Origin: Methylothermaceae bacterium
GTDB lineage: Bacteria > Pseudomonadota > Gammaproteobacteria > Methylococcales > Methylothermaceae
Length of the DNA: 64,000 nucleotides
Reading direction: 5' to 3'
Assembly: GCA_026981855.1 (NCBI GenBank)
Contig: JALSIB010000038.1
Coordinates: forward strand, 1-64,000
A model generated the notes under the pieces. That model did not search any database, was not told where the DNA came from, and worked only from the letters and a program-made list of their open reading frames with translations. Below are positions 52,818-63,489 of the stretch, in pieces. Position 1 is the stretch's first letter; every line of letters begins with the position of its first letter. The position numbers and the translations under genes were made by a program.

Positions 52818-55664
52818 TCAACTGGTTTTCATTGTGACAGTCGGAATGGTTTTTTCCGGCTTTCCGATATAGTAGCCTTGCGCGTAGTGGACGCCGAATT
52901 CATGCAAAATCTCCAGGATCTCGTGGCTTTCGACGAATTCAGCGATCGTTTTCTTTCCCAGCCCCTGGGCGATTTCCGCCAGGGCGCGTACGAGCACTTG
53001 GTCTTCTTTGCTGGAATCCAAGGATTTGATGAATGATCCATCGATCTTGACGTAATCGACAGGAAGATGCATCAGGTAATAAAAGGAAGAGAAGCCTACG
53101 CCAAAATCGTCTATGGCGAAACTGCAGCCCAATGATTTGATTTCGTTCATCAGCCTTTGGGCGGATGAAAAGTTGGACACCGCAGTCGTTTCCGTGATTT
53201 CGAAAATGATCTTTTCCGCATCGATTTCCGAACCGCTCAAAAGATCGTGGATATCACGTTGCAGTTCCAGGTCGTTCAGCGCCTGGCCGGAGAGGTTGAT
53301 ACTCAAGGTGATGTCCATTCCCAACCGCTTGTGTAATTTGTGTTGTTCCAGCGCTTTCTTGACCACCATCCTGTCGATGAGGTTGATGATCCCCAGTTGT
53401 TCGGCGATGGGTATGAACTGACCCGGGACAATGAATTTGCCGTTGGAGTCGGTCATGCGCAACAGGCATTCATAGTGAGAGATGGATTGATTCCTGATAT
53501 CGAGGATTGGCTGGTAATACAAAAAGAATCTGTCGTCCTGCAATGCCTGTTCGATCTGATCCTTCCAATACACCTGGGTCTTGATCTTGTGTTGGAATTC
53601 CGTGCCGGGTGAATAGAATTGGATTCTTCCCCGGCCGGACTCTTTCGCCTGGTACATGGCCAGGTCGGCGTTCGCCAGCAAGTCCTGAAGATTCTGTCCG
53701 TGCTGGGGGAACATGGCGACACCGATGCTCACGGTGATTTTGAAGGGTTGGCCGTCCACCTTGAAATCTATCGATTGCAGGGATGAAAAAATCTTTTCGG
53801 CCAATTGTCTTGCTTTGTCTTGACTGATATTGGGAATGGCCAGTGCGAATTCATCGCCTCCAAGACGGGCCAGGATGTCTGTCTGCCTGGTGATCTGCCT
53901 GAGTTTGTCGGCGATCAGTTGCAATAGTGAATCGCCTACTTTATGGCCACAGGTATCGTTGACGTATTTGAACTGATCCAAATCAAAATACAGCAACGCG
54001 CCACACGAACCGCTTCTCAATGTGGCGCGGAGGATGTTCTCGAACTCCTGCTGGAATCTTCTGCGGTTATGCAAATGGGTGAGAGGATCGTGGTCGGCCA
54101 GCCACACCAGCCTTTCCTCGGCGATTTTTCTGTCTGTGATGTCCAAGCCTATGGAAAGGATCACGGGGGATTTTGGGTGTATCCCTTCAAGTCTGGTGTG
54201 GTGCCAGGCGATGTGCCTCGAGTGGGGTTCGATTCCTTCCAGTGTGGTGTCAAATTCGGCTTTCTGGCTTTTCCCCAGTCTCAGATTCATCAATTGTTTT
54301 TTTGAATCGATATCCTTTTCCGAATCGGCCAAAAACATGGCGTCATAGCTGAACTTGGCGCTGATGAAGATATTCTTGGATATGGGGAGAAATTTTTTTC
54401 CAAAACGGTTTATGGTGATGATGTTTCCTGATTTGTCCTGGGTCAATATGATTAACGGCGCAGTGTCCAGCAGCTCTTGGATGAAATTTCTCTCCTTCTC
54501 CAGCATTTCTCTTTGCTGGACCAGTATCTTCGTCCTGGTGTTTAATTCGCCGAGCAATTCTTCTAGTTTGTTTGTAACGTGCAGGATCGTCTGCTCCAGA
54601 ATATCTATTTCATCGCTCAATGTTCGGTATTTAAGAGGCCTGGATAGCTGGTTCCTGACATATTTATAATTTCCTTCAGCCAGGAAAGGAAGAACTCGGG
54701 CGATATTGGCCAGTCTTTCCATCGGTATTCGAAGCAACAAAAGCAGAAGCACCATACCGAACAGCAATGTGATGACGCCGCTTATAACATAATTGAGAAG
54801 GTTGTTTTGTTTGCTTCTCAGAACTTCGGTGACATCGTCTATTATCAAGAACGCCAGCCGGTCGTTGCCGGTGTCCTCCAGGCTGACAAGGCGCAACTCA
54901 TAATGATTGCCTTTTATCGTGGTCGTGATTCCATTTTGATAATCCTCGATGGAGGAGGTTTTCTGAGAGGTGAGAATGTCTTTGCTAAAGCGAGGGTTGC
55001 TGATTCCCGCCAGGCGATACGAGGAAAGTAGGTCCTTATGTTCTTCCACTCCATTCTTTCTGACCAATAACCCAATTTGGGCATGGGTTATCATGTTGAA
55101 ATCCAGAATTATGTCTGCCAGGGTCTTCCCTATTACCAGGGTACGGCTTTCCAGGTTGGGACCCATGACGGGGATGCCAACGTATTGTAAGCATGTGGGT
55201 TTGCAAACGACGAAAGAATCTGGTTCCTCCGTGACGATGATTCCTTTCAGCCTGTCAGCGTCCAGGGTTTGCTCTTTCCCCCATGCCTTTAGTATATTGA
55301 AATCATGGGAATAGTATTGTATAGTCTCCAGTCCCCAGGTAAGCTGGAAAGTGCCCCAGTAGTTATCCAGGGTGGTTATAATTTTATCCCGTTCACTTGA
55401 ATTCAGTTCTTCGGAAAACAGGGGGATGGTTTCCCCGATTTGCTGCATCAACCTGGACGATTGTCTTAGTAACAGGCTTATGGTTTTTTCATATCTCTCA
55501 TGTGCTTCCTTTCTTTGCGTGTCATATTGTTTCTGTAACGTATAGATCGCCAACCATGACAATGTCCCATGGATAAGGAAAAACACACTCCCGAATATAA
55601 TGGCCACTTTCCATTTCAGGCTTATCTTGTATTTACCCCTTTTTGGGGAGTCGCTTCTTGGCAT
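52818..55664 (-). CDS. GGDEF/EAL membrane sensor protein
   Basis: The 948-residue c-di-GMP protein has two transmembrane helices (about 18-41 and 290-313) around a periplasmic sensor (about 42-288) holding a C154-x3-C158 pair. A HAMP-like linker, a PAS-like domain (about 393-515), a GGDEF domain with intact RLGGDEF (602-606) and an EAL domain (about 700-940) follow. The EAL motif reads ECL (732-734), but its glutamate and the other catalytic positions (NLS, FEITET, DDFG, VKIDG, Q929) are kept, so cleavage activity is plausible. The gene is visibly more AT-rich than its neighbours, suggesting transfer. It is divergent from tgt. The 216 bp downstream of its stop hold nothing I recognise. Confidence 0.93.
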   Translation of the reverse strand: MPRSDSPKRGKYKISLKWKVAIIFGSVFFLIHGTLSWLAIYTLQKQYDTQRKEAHERYEKTISLLLRQSSRLMQQIGETIPLFSEELNSSERDKIITTLDNYWGTFQLTWGLETIQYYSHDFNILKAWGKEQTLDADRLKGIIVTEEPDSFVVCKPTCLQYVGIPVMGPNLESRTLVIGKTLADIILDFNMITHAQIGLLVRKNGVEEHKDLLSSYRLAGISNPRFSKDILTSQKTSSIEDYQNGITTTIKGNHYELRLVSLEDTGNDRLAFLIIDDVTEVLRSKQNNLLNYVISGVITLLFGMVLLLLLLRIPMERLANIARVLPFLAEGNYKYVRNQLSRPLKYRTLSDEIDILEQTILHVTNKLEELLGELNTRTKILVQQREMLEKERNFIQELLDTAPLIILTQDKSGNIITINRFGKKFLPISKNIFISAKFSYDAMFLADSEKDIDSKKQLMNLRLGKSQKAEFDTTLEGIEPHSRHIAWHHTRLEGIHPKSPVILSIGLDITDRKIAEERLVWLADHDPLTHLHNRRRFQQEFENILRATLRSGSCGALLYFDLDQFKYVNDTCGHKVGDSLLQLIADKLRQITRQTDILARLGGDEFALAIPNISQDKARQLAEKIFSSLQSIDFKVDGQPFKITVSIGVAMFPQHGQNLQDLLANADLAMYQAKESGRGRIQFYSPGTEFQHKIKTQVYWKDQIEQALQDDRFFLYYQPILDIRNQSISHYECLLRMTDSNGKFIVPGQFIPIAEQLGIINLIDRMVVKKALEQHKLHKRLGMDITLSINLSGQALNDLELQRDIHDLLSGSEIDAEKIIFEITETTAVSNFSSAQRLMNEIKSLGCSFAIDDFGVGFSSFYYLMHLPVDYVKIDGSFIKSLDSSKEDQVLVRALAEIAQGLGKKTIAEFVESHEILEILHEFGVHYAQGYYIGKPEKTIPTVTMKTS

Positions 55665-55753
55665 GTTTGGCGTCTATTTGTTGATCGTCACATTCACGTC
55701 GTGTGATGGGGTGTTGAACGATGTGCGAGATGTCTGCCATCCGCTGTTGATAA

Positions 55754-56890
<1,137 letters not shown>

Positions 56891-57091
56891 ATTGTGGCAT
56901 AATTGAAGCTTTATTTTACGCTGTTTGACGCTGGCTGACCCTTTGCCTGGGTTGGGTGCCGAATAGGGGAGAGGGCATCGAACCTGACATGGGATGTCGG
57001 CCGTTCGACTTCTGTTTTGAAAAGGTTGGCGCGTTCTGTTCGTCGCGGAGTCGGCGGTGGGGGTTGCGTGAAACAGTCAAACAACAGAAAG

Positions 57092-57119
57092 TCAGCCCCC
57101 GATGTGCATCTCGGGCTGA
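57092..57119 (+). other. Hairpin in the yajC leader
   Basis: TCAG plus CCCGA on the left and TCGGG plus CTGA on the right pair over nine base pairs with a two-C bulge and an eight-base loop (57092-57119). It ends 25 bases before the favoured yajC start and could be the end of the tgt transcript or a regulatory leader element. There is no T run. The rest of the 56891-57143 gap shows no gene I trust. Confidence 0.4.
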
Positions 57120-57143
57120 ATGGAAATTATGGGGATTTTGATG

Positions 57144-57500
57144 ATGGGATTTTTCATTTCTGATGCTTTTGCCGAGGCCGCTCCTCAGGCCCAGCAACCC
57201 GGTTGGGCAGGGTTGGTTTTGCCCTTGGCGATTTTCGTGTTTTTCTATTTCCTTTTCATTTGGCCGCAGCAACGGCGCACCAAGGAACACAAGAAGCTGG
57301 TCGAATCCATAGGCAAGGGGGCCGAAGTCGTCACCAATGGCGGCCTTCTGGGCCGGGTGGTCGATCTGGGCGAAAACTTCGTGCTGCTTGAAGTCGCCGA
57401 TGGCGTGCATATTCAGATCCAGCGCAATGCCATAGCGAGCGTTCTTCCCAAGGGAACCTTCAAGGCGGTCAAGAAAAAGATCGCCAAGGCAGACAAGTAA
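57144..57500 (+). CDS. yajC: Sec translocon accessory protein YajC
   Basis: The 118-residue protein has one N-terminal transmembrane helix (WAGLVLPLAIFVFFYFLFIW) followed by PQQRRTKEHKKLVESIGKGAEVVTNGGLLGRV, the YajC signature. It associates with SecDF-YidC in the inner membrane. Several in-frame ATGs exist (57120, 57129, 57141, 57144). The one at 57144 is preferred because the protein then begins MGFFISDAFA, aligning with E. coli MSFFISDAVA, and GGGGAT lies upstream. secD follows 27 bases later. Confidence 0.95.
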   Translation: MGFFISDAFAEAAPQAQQPGWAGLVLPLAIFVFFYFLFIWPQQRRTKEHKKLVESIGKGAEVVTNGGLLGRVVDLGENFVLLEVADGVHIQIQRNAIASVLPKGTFKAVKKKIAKADK

Positions 57501-57527
57501 AACAAAAAATTGATCTAAGGGACAGAT

Positions 57528-59378
57528 ATGCAAAACCGCTTTCCTTTATGGAAGAACCTGCTGATCGTATTGGTGTTGTTGGTGGGGCTCTTGTACGCCA
57601 TACCCAATTTGTTCGGTGAGGATCCGGCCGTCCAGGTGTCTCCTCTTCGTGGTGCGGAAGGCGGGGAGAGCTTGCTCGTTTCCGGCAAGAAAATTCTTCA
57701 AGATGCGGGGGTGGCGCCTATCGGAATGGAAGTGGTGGAAGGCAAGCCATTGTTCCGCTTCGAAACGACCGAGGATCAACTGAAGGCCGCGGATTTGCTG
57801 CGCGAAGCCTTGGGTGAGGCGTATGTGGTGGCCCTCAATCTGGCCCCCTCGACGCCAAAATGGCTACAGGCGATTGGCGCCAAGCCCATGTATCTGGGTC
57901 TGGATCTGCGCGGTGGTGTGCATTTTTTGCTTCAGGTGGATATGGAAGCTGCGGTCGATCAGGCGATGGAGCGTTATCAAAGCGACGTGCGCACTGTGTT
58001 GAGGGAGGCGAAGGTGCGGTATCTCGCGGTCAGCCGGGAGGGGGAAGTGATCCAGGTGAAGTTCAAAACCGCCGAAGACCTGGACAGGGCAACCTCCATT
58101 CTGGGCAAAGAGCTGCGTCGATTGCAGGTGTTGGCGGATGCGGACAACCTGATTGCGGAGGTCACCTTGCCGGAACAGGAGAAGACCGAAATCAAACGGT
58201 TCGCCCTGAAGCAGAATCTCACCACCTTGCGTAATCGGGTCAATGAACTGGGGGTGGCCGAACCGGTCATCCAGCAGCAGGGGGAAGACAGGATCGTGGT
58301 CCAGCTTCCCGGTGTCCAGGATACCGCCAGAGCCAAGGAGATTCTGGGGGCGACCGCGACACTGGAATTTCGGCTGGTGGACACTGAACACGATGTGCAG
58401 GCGGCGCTGCAAGGACACATTCCCATTGGCTCCAGGATGTATCGGGACCGCTCCGGCAGGCCGGTTTTGCTGAAACGACGGGTCATCGTGACCGGTGACC
58501 AGATCGTCGACGCCTCTTCGGGTTTCGATCAGCAATCCGGAACGCCGGCCGTGTTCGTCACCCTGGACAGCGTGGGCGCGAAGAAAATGTCGAAGGTGAC
58601 CCGGGAAAACATCGGTAAGCCGATGGCCGTCGTTTTCATAGAAAACCGGATGGAAACGAAAGTCGTTGACGGCAAGCCCGTCAAGGTACGCAAGCGCCTG
58701 GAAGAGGTGATCAATATCGCCACCATCCGGGGGCGGTTCGGCAAACGCTTCCAGATCACCGGGCTGGACAGCACCGAAGAGGCCAGGAACCTGGCGTTGT
58801 TACTGCGGGCCGGCGCCCTGGCCGCCCCCGTGGATATCATCGAGGAGCGAACCGTGGGCCCCAGCCTCGGGCGGGACAATATCGAACGGGGGTTCCTGTC
58901 GGTGGTTGTCGGTTTTGTTCTGGTTCTGCTGTTCACGGCCTGGTACTACAAACTGTTCGGCCTGGTCGCCGATGTGGCGCTTTTCTTCAATCTGGTATTG
59001 CTGATCGCGCTGTTGTCGATGTTGCAGGCAACCCTGACATTGCCCGGGATCGCCGGGATCGTGCTGACGGTCGGGATGGCGGTGGATGCCAATGTGCTGA
59101 TCTTCGAGCGCATCAAAGAGGAACTGCGGAACGGGAACAGCCCGCAGGCGAGTATCTACGTCGGGTACGAAAAGGCTTTCGGAACCATCTTCGATGCCAA
59201 CATCACAACATTGATCGCCGCGCTGGTCTTGTTCAGTTTCGGAACCGGTCCCATCAAGGGATTCGCCGTGACCCTCTCGATCGGTATCATGACTTCCATG
59301 TTCACGGCAATCATGGTGACCCGCATGCTCATCAACTGGATTTATGGAAATCGCCGCGTTGCGCGGTTGGCCATTTAA
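57528..59378 (+). CDS. secD: Protein translocase subunit SecD
   Basis: The 616-residue membrane protein has an N-terminal helix, a large periplasmic region with GLDLRGGVHFLLQVDM and LTTLRNRVNELGVAEPVIQQQGEDRIVVQLPGV, and a C-terminal six-helix RND-like domain with RTVGPSLGRDNIERG and GMAVDANVLIFERIKEEL. It uses the proton-motive force with SecF to complete export of proteins across the inner membrane. An AAGGGA site precedes the ATG. It is the middle gene of yajC-secD-secF and is of standard length. Confidence 0.97.
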   Translation: MQNRFPLWKNLLIVLVLLVGLLYAIPNLFGEDPAVQVSPLRGAEGGESLLVSGKKILQDAGVAPIGMEVVEGKPLFRFETTEDQLKAADLLREALGEAYVVALNLAPSTPKWLQAIGAKPMYLGLDLRGGVHFLLQVDMEAAVDQAMERYQSDVRTVLREAKVRYLAVSREGEVIQVKFKTAEDLDRATSILGKELRRLQVLADADNLIAEVTLPEQEKTEIKRFALKQNLTTLRNRVNELGVAEPVIQQQGEDRIVVQLPGVQDTARAKEILGATATLEFRLVDTEHDVQAALQGHIPIGSRMYRDRSGRPVLLKRRVIVTGDQIVDASSGFDQQSGTPAVFVTLDSVGAKKMSKVTRENIGKPMAVVFIENRMETKVVDGKPVKVRKRLEEVINIATIRGRFGKRFQITGLDSTEEARNLALLLRAGALAAPVDIIEERTVGPSLGRDNIERGFLSVVVGFVLVLLFTAWYYKLFGLVADVALFFNLVLLIALLSMLQATLTLPGIAGIVLTVGMAVDANVLIFERIKEELRNGNSPQASIYVGYEKAFGTIFDANITTLIAALVLFSFGTGPIKGFAVTLSIGIMTSMFTAIMVTRMLINWIYGNRRVARLAI

Positions 59379-59387
59379 GGAGGGAAC

Positions 59388-60323
59388 ATGGCGCAACATA
59401 TCTCCCAACGCAATATCGACTTCATGGGAAAACGCCATGTGGCGTTGGCCGTTTCGGCGATCCTGATCGTTCTGTCCTTGGGGTCGCTGATATTCCAGGG
59501 ACTGAAGTTGGGGCTGGATTTCACCGGAGGAACCCTGGTCGAGGTGGGTTACACGGAGGCGGTGGACCTGCCGGAAGTCCGAAAGTTACTGGCCGGCCAC
59601 GGTTTTGAAGAAGCGGCGGTTCAGCATTTCGGGACCGCCCGGGAAGTTCTGATTCGCCTGCCGTCCGACCCCCGACTGAATTCGGCGGAGCTGAGCAACA
59701 GAATCCTCGAGGTGTTGCGCTCCGATCCCGGGGCGCGGCCGCAATTGAGGCGGGTCGAATTCGTGGGGCCGCAGGTGGGGGAGGAGCTGACGGAGAAAGG
59801 CGGGCTGGCGATGCTGTTCGCCTTGTTCGGTATTCTCATCTATGTCGCGTGGCGGTTCGAATACCGGTTTGCCCTGGGTTCCATTGCCGCCCTGGTTCAT
59901 GACGTGATCATTACCCTGGGTTTCTTTTCCTTGTCCCGGCTGGAATTCGATCTGACCGTCCTGGCGGCGGTGCTGGCCGTGGTGGGTTACTCGCTCAACG
60001 ATACCATCGTGGTGTTCGACCGCATCAGGGAGAATTTCAGGCGCATGCGACGGGGAGGTCCGGTGGAAATCGTCAACAGCTCGATCAACCAGACGCTCAG
60101 CCGGACTTTGATCACTTCCTTCACCACCTTGTTGGTGTTGTTGGCTCTGGCTTTCCTCGGTGGGGAGATCATCCGCAACTTCGCCATCGCCTTGATTCTT
60201 GGGGTGGTCGTGGGGACTTATTCCTCGATCTATATCGCCAGTGCTTTTCTGCTTTTGCTCAAGGTCAGGCGGGAGGATCTGCTGTTGCCGGAAAAACCGG
60301 AAGCGGATACGGATTTGCTTTGA
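59388..60323 (+). CDS. secF: Protein translocase subunit SecF
   Basis: The 311-residue partner of SecD has an N-terminal helix, GLKLGLDFTGGTLVEVGY, a short periplasmic domain and a C-terminal six-helix bundle with ALGSIAALVHDVIITLGFFSL, VVGYSLNDTIVVFDRIREN and SRTLITSFTTLLVLLAL. The start has a strong AAGGAGG site nine bases after the secD stop. Its 3' end faces suhB across a hairpin. Confidence 0.97.
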   Translation: MAQHISQRNIDFMGKRHVALAVSAILIVLSLGSLIFQGLKLGLDFTGGTLVEVGYTEAVDLPEVRKLLAGHGFEEAAVQHFGTAREVLIRLPSDPRLNSAELSNRILEVLRSDPGARPQLRRVEFVGPQVGEELTEKGGLAMLFALFGILIYVAWRFEYRFALGSIAALVHDVIITLGFFSLSRLEFDLTVLAAVLAVVGYSLNDTIVVFDRIRENFRRMRRGGPVEIVNSSINQTLSRTLITSFTTLLVLLALAFLGGEIIRNFAIALILGVVVGTYSSIYIASAFLLLLKVRREDLLLPEKPEADTDLL

Positions 60324-60336
60324 CCGCCGTCTGGTT

Positions 60337-60365
60337 CAGGCGCCTTGAGCTTCCAGGCGCCTGAT
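60337..60365. terminator. Hairpin between convergent secF and suhB
   Basis: TCAGGCGCCT (60337-60346) and AGGCGCCTGA (60356-60365) form a perfect 10-bp stem with a nine-base loop in the 58-bp gap between the two stop codons. It lacks a T run, so it may act as a shared mRNA end or a Rho-assisted stop. Confidence 0.6.
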
Positions 60366-60381
60366 TGACGTTCCTAATCGC

Positions 60382-61185
60382 TCAGCGCAGCGATTCGGTG
60401 ACGAAAGGTTCTATGGCCTGGCAGATCGCCCGTTGCAGTTTTGGACCGCCGGCAATGATGTTGCCGGTTTCCATGAACCGGTCCCCCCCGTCAAAATCGC
60501 TCGCGATTCCACCGGCTTCCTGAATCAGCAGCACGCCGGCTGCCATATCCCAAGGCTGCAGGCCGATTTCCCAGAATCCATCCAGTCGTCCACATGCCAC
60601 ATAGGCAAGGTCGAGGGAAGCGGCGCCCGCCCTGCGGATGCCCGCGCTATCCTTGAACAGAACCCGGAACATCTGGAGGTAGGCATCCAGGTATTCCTGT
60701 TGCTTGAAAGGAAAACCCGTTCCCAGGAGCGAACCCAACAATGCGTTTTGCCCGGATACCCGGATCCGCCGATTGTTGAGCATGGCGCCGCGTCCCCGGG
60801 AGGCGGTAAACAATTCCTGCCGCAAGGGGTCGTAGACGACCGCCTGTTCCAGTTGTCCTTTGTGTTGCAGAGCGATCGAGACGGCGAATTGGGGAAATCC
60901 ATGCAGGAAATTGGTGGTGCCATCCAGAGGATCGATGATCCACAGATATTCTTCTTCTTGTGATTTTCCCTGATGCCCGCCTTCTTCACCCAGAAAATCG
61001 TGATTCGGGTAGGCCTTGCGCAAAATCTGGATGATTTCGCGCTCCGCGGCACGGTCGACTTCACTGACAAAATCATTTCGCCCCTTGTTGTCTATCGTCA
61101 GGTAATCGATGTTGTCAAGGGCGCGGACGATAAGATCACCCGCACGTCTGGCGGCGCGGGTGGCGATGTTTAGCATGGGATGCAT
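60382..61185 (-). CDS. suhB: Inositol-1-monophosphatase / Nus factor SuhB
   Basis: The 267-residue phosphatase begins MHPMLNIATRAARRAGDLI, very close to E. coli SuhB. It has metal motifs FLGEEGG and IIDPLDGTTNFLHGFPQFAVSIAL, then a late LQPWDMAAGVLLIQEAGG with the third aspartate site. It hydrolyses inositol phosphates in vitro and in E. coli also joins the rRNA antitermination complex. It is convergent with secF and divergent from trmJ, the usual neighbourhood. Confidence 0.96.
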   Translation of the reverse strand: MHPMLNIATRAARRAGDLIVRALDNIDYLTIDNKGRNDFVSEVDRAAEREIIQILRKAYPNHDFLGEEGGHQGKSQEEEYLWIIDPLDGTTNFLHGFPQFAVSIALQHKGQLEQAVVYDPLRQELFTASRGRGAMLNNRRIRVSGQNALLGSLLGTGFPFKQQEYLDAYLQMFRVLFKDSAGIRRAGAASLDLAYVACGRLDGFWEIGLQPWDMAAGVLLIQEAGGIASDFDGGDRFMETGNIIAGGPKLQRAICQAIEPFVTESLR

Positions 61186-61276
61186 AGAATAGGTAATATG
61201 AGCTGATGAAACGAACTAGTATACCGGTTTTCTGCTAAAATCCGCTAACTTCGATGGATCGTTCTCTTATCCCCTA

Positions 61277-61358
61277 ATCACTTCTGTCGGAGGGGGGCGG
61301 GGAGGGTCCGTCAGGGGGCACGGACCCCGAAAAAGCAAATCGATTAGGTGTTGAGGGG
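61277..61358. repeat. Dispersed palindromic repeat, copy B
   Basis: Both conserved flanks of the element at 181-320 recur here (15 of 15 and 13 of 13 identical bases, plus a diverged third block). The core differs: here GGGTCCGT (61304-61311) pairs with ACGGACCC (61320-61327). Outside the core, CTAATC (61274-61279) and GATTAG (61342-61347) form an extra outer inverted match. The element lies in the gap between the divergent suhB and trmJ genes, upstream of the trmJ start. Confidence 0.7.
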
Positions 61359-61411
61359 TCGCCCTATCCGTTTCGCAGCCCGGAACACGCTTTGAGGGAG
61401 GAAACCCTGCC

Positions 61412-62137
61412 TTGCCGCAAATTCGAATCGTTTTGGTCGAAACCAGCCATCCCGGCAATATCGGCGCCACCGCCCGCGCCATGAAAAACATGGGTTTCCA
61501 CGAACTGGTATTGGTGGCGCCCAGGCAATTTCCCCATGCCGAGGCGACTGCCAGGGCCGCCGGTGCCGATGATGTCCTGGCGCGCGCGCGGGTGGTGAAT
61601 ACCCTGTCCGAGGCCGTTTCCGACTGTCATCTGGTGATCGGTTCCACCGCCCGCCGGCGCGCGATCCAATGGCCTTTATGGACACCCAGGGAATGCGCCC
61701 GACAACTTTTGCGGGAGCCCCCGTCCCACAGGCTTGCCGTGGTGTTTGGCAGGGAGCGGTCCGGCCTGTCCAATGAGGAAATGGATCTGTGCCAGGTGGG
61801 AATGCATATTCCTTGTAACCCGGACTACAGCTCGCTCAACGTGGCGGCTGCGGTTCAGATCGTTGTTTATGAACTGCGTCAGGCGGGGCTGAAAGAATTC
61901 GAATCCGCTGTGGGAGAGGAAACCCTGGCCAATCATATTCAGCTTGAATCGTTCTACCGGCATTTGGAGCAGACGCTGCATGCCATCGGTTTTCTCCATT
62001 CGACGAAACAGGCGCCGTCGATCATGCGCCGGTTGCGGCGGCTGTTCGGCAGGGTCAGGCTGGAAAAGAGGGAGGTGGATATCTTGAGAGGCATCCTGAG
62101 TTGTGCCCAGCGGCAGGCGGGGGACGAAAAGCGATGA
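61412..62137 (+). CDS. trmJ: tRNA (cytidine/uridine-2'-O-)-methyltransferase TrmJ
   Basis: The 241-residue SPOUT methyltransferase has the N-terminal [23 protein letters not shown] and the knot motifs [19 protein letters not shown] and [24 protein letters not shown]. It methylates ribose 32 of tRNAs. The start is TTG 61412, with GGGAGG about nine bases upstream; no ATG gives a better N-terminus. It overlaps or abuts cysE (TGATG) and begins the trmJ-cysE-iscR run typical of gammaproteobacteria. Confidence 0.95.
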   Translation: MPQIRIVLVETSHPGNIGATARAMKNMGFHELVLVAPRQFPHAEATARAAGADDVLARARVVNTLSEAVSDCHLVIGSTARRRAIQWPLWTPRECARQLLREPPSHRLAVVFGRERSGLSNEEMDLCQVGMHIPCNPDYSSLNVAAAVQIVVYELRQAGLKEFESAVGEETLANHIQLESFYRHLEQTLHAIGFLHSTKQAPSIMRRLRRLFGRVRLEKREVDILRGILSCAQRQAGDEKR

Positions 62138-62916
62138 TGCGTTGTTTGCGAGGCTTCTGGTCGAGAATGCGCGAAGACGTGACTTGCGTGTTCGAGCGGG
62201 ATCCTGCGGCCCGTAATTGGGTGGAAGTCGTTACAAGCTACCCCGGCGTCCACGCGGTGTGGTTTCACCGCCTCAGTCATTGTCTGTGGCGGCACGGTTT
62301 CTATTGGCCGGCCCGCTTCTTGTCCCACCTTGTCCGCTGGCTCACGGGAATCGAGATCCATCCGGGCGCCCGGCTTGGGCGGAGAATCTTCATCGATCAT
62401 GGACTGGGGGTCGTCATCGGGGAAACCGCGACCATCGGCGATGATTGCACTTTGTATCACGGCGTGACGCTGGGTGGAACCAGCTGGAAGAAGGGCAAAC
62501 GTCATCCCACTTTGGGCAATGGCGTGGTGGTGGGGGCGGGGGCCAAGATTCTGGGGCCGATCAGGGTGGGGGACAATGCCAGAATCGGTTCCAATTCGGT
62601 GGTTCTCAAAGATGTTCCGGCGGGCGCCACGGTGGTAGGCATTCCCGGTCATGTCATCAACAAGGCGGGAGCGGCTCAAAAAGCCGCCATCGCCAAACAA
62701 CTGGGATTCGACGCCTACGGCCTGGCGCCTGACATGCCCGACCCGGTGGCCTATGCCATCAACCACATGTTGAAGCATATTGAGGCGTTGGACCGGCAGG
62801 TGGAAGCACTCAGGCAGGCGCTCGGGAAAGCGGGGGTGGCGCTTCCCGAGGTGCCCCTGCCTCCCCTGGATGCCTGTGAATTGCGCGATAGTGATGAAGA
62901 AGAAGACGGAGGTTGA
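62137..62916 (+). CDS. cysE: Serine O-acetyltransferase
   Basis: The 259-residue enzyme acetylates serine for cysteine synthesis. The N-terminal part ([21 protein letters not shown] then [17 protein letters not shown]) is the short helical type, and the left-handed beta-helix carries [42 protein letters not shown] and [14 protein letters not shown]. It lacks the extra N-terminal helices of E. coli CysE, like the EpsC/NifP class, and has its own C-terminal extension. Two adjacent ATGs (62134, 62137) are possible. Its place before iscR links cysteine supply to Fe-S assembly. Confidence 0.95.
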   Translation: MRCLRGFWSRMREDVTCVFERDPAARNWVEVVTSYPGVHAVWFHRLSHCLWRHGFYWPARFLSHLVRWLTGIEIHPGARLGRRIFIDHGLGVVIGETATIGDDCTLYHGVTLGGTSWKKGKRHPTLGNGVVVGAGAKILGPIRVGDNARIGSNSVVLKDVPAGATVVGIPGHVINKAGAAQKAAIAKQLGFDAYGLAPDMPDPVAYAINHMLKHIEALDRQVEALRQALGKAGVALPEVPLPPLDACELRDSDEEEDGG

Positions 62917-62946
62917 ATCCGGCCGCAAAGGGAGCTTGAGACTAAG

Positions 62947-62975
62947 TTGACTGTTTTTGTGGGAATTAGTAAAGT
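62947..62975 (+). promoter_or_regulatory. Candidate sigma-70 promoter of iscR
   Basis: TTGACT (62947-62952), a 17-base spacer and TAAAGT (62970-62975) lie 43 bp before the iscR GTG. The -35 matches five of six consensus positions and the -10 four of six. I do not see a clear IscR operator palindrome overlapping it. Confidence 0.6.
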
Positions 62976-63017
62976 GTTTTGTACTCCAAACCAAAGGGTG
63001 CAAGACCGGAAAATGCC

Positions 63018-63488
63018 GTGCGATTGACAACCAAGGGCCGCTACGCGGTCACAGCGATGCTGGACCTAGCTTATCATAGTGGACAAAGACCCGTGGCCTT
63101 GACCGATATCGCCAAGCGCCAGGACATTTCCTTGTCTTATCTCGAGCAACTGTTCGCGAAACTGCGCCGGGCGGGCATGGTTATCGGAATACGGGGGCCG
63201 GGGGGTGGCTATCAACTGAGCCGGCCCGCGGGCGAGATCAATATTGCCGATATCATTACCGCTGTGGATGAAAGCGTGGACTCCACCCGTTGTGGCGGGA
63301 AGGGGAATTGTCAAAACAATCAGCCATGCCTCACCCATGCTCTGTGGATGGGTCTGAGTGAGCAGATACACAACTATCTTTCCGGAATTACCCTGGGGGA
63401 TCTGCTGGCGCAAAGCGAAATTCGCGAGGTCGCCTGTCGTCAGGATCAGGCATTGCAAAGGGGAATGGAGGAAACCCCTTTCAATTGA
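63018..63488 (+). CDS. iscR: Fe-S cluster regulator IscR
   Basis: The 156-residue Rrf2-family repressor starts at GTG 63018, giving (M)RLTTKGRYAVTAMLDLAYHS as in E. coli IscR. An upstream in-frame codon at 62979 would lie in the promoter. The winged-helix segment ISLSYLEQLFAKLRRAG and the three cluster-binding cysteines in RCGGKGNCQNNQPCLTHALW are intact. It senses 2Fe-2S status and represses isc genes in known systems. The desulfurase gene starts one base after its stop. Confidence 0.96.
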   Translation: MRLTTKGRYAVTAMLDLAYHSGQRPVALTDIAKRQDISLSYLEQLFAKLRRAGMVIGIRGPGGGYQLSRPAGEINIADIITAVDESVDSTRCGGKGNCQNNQPCLTHALWMGLSEQIHNYLSGITLGDLLAQSEIREVACRQDQALQRGMEETPFN

Positions 63489-63489
63489 A

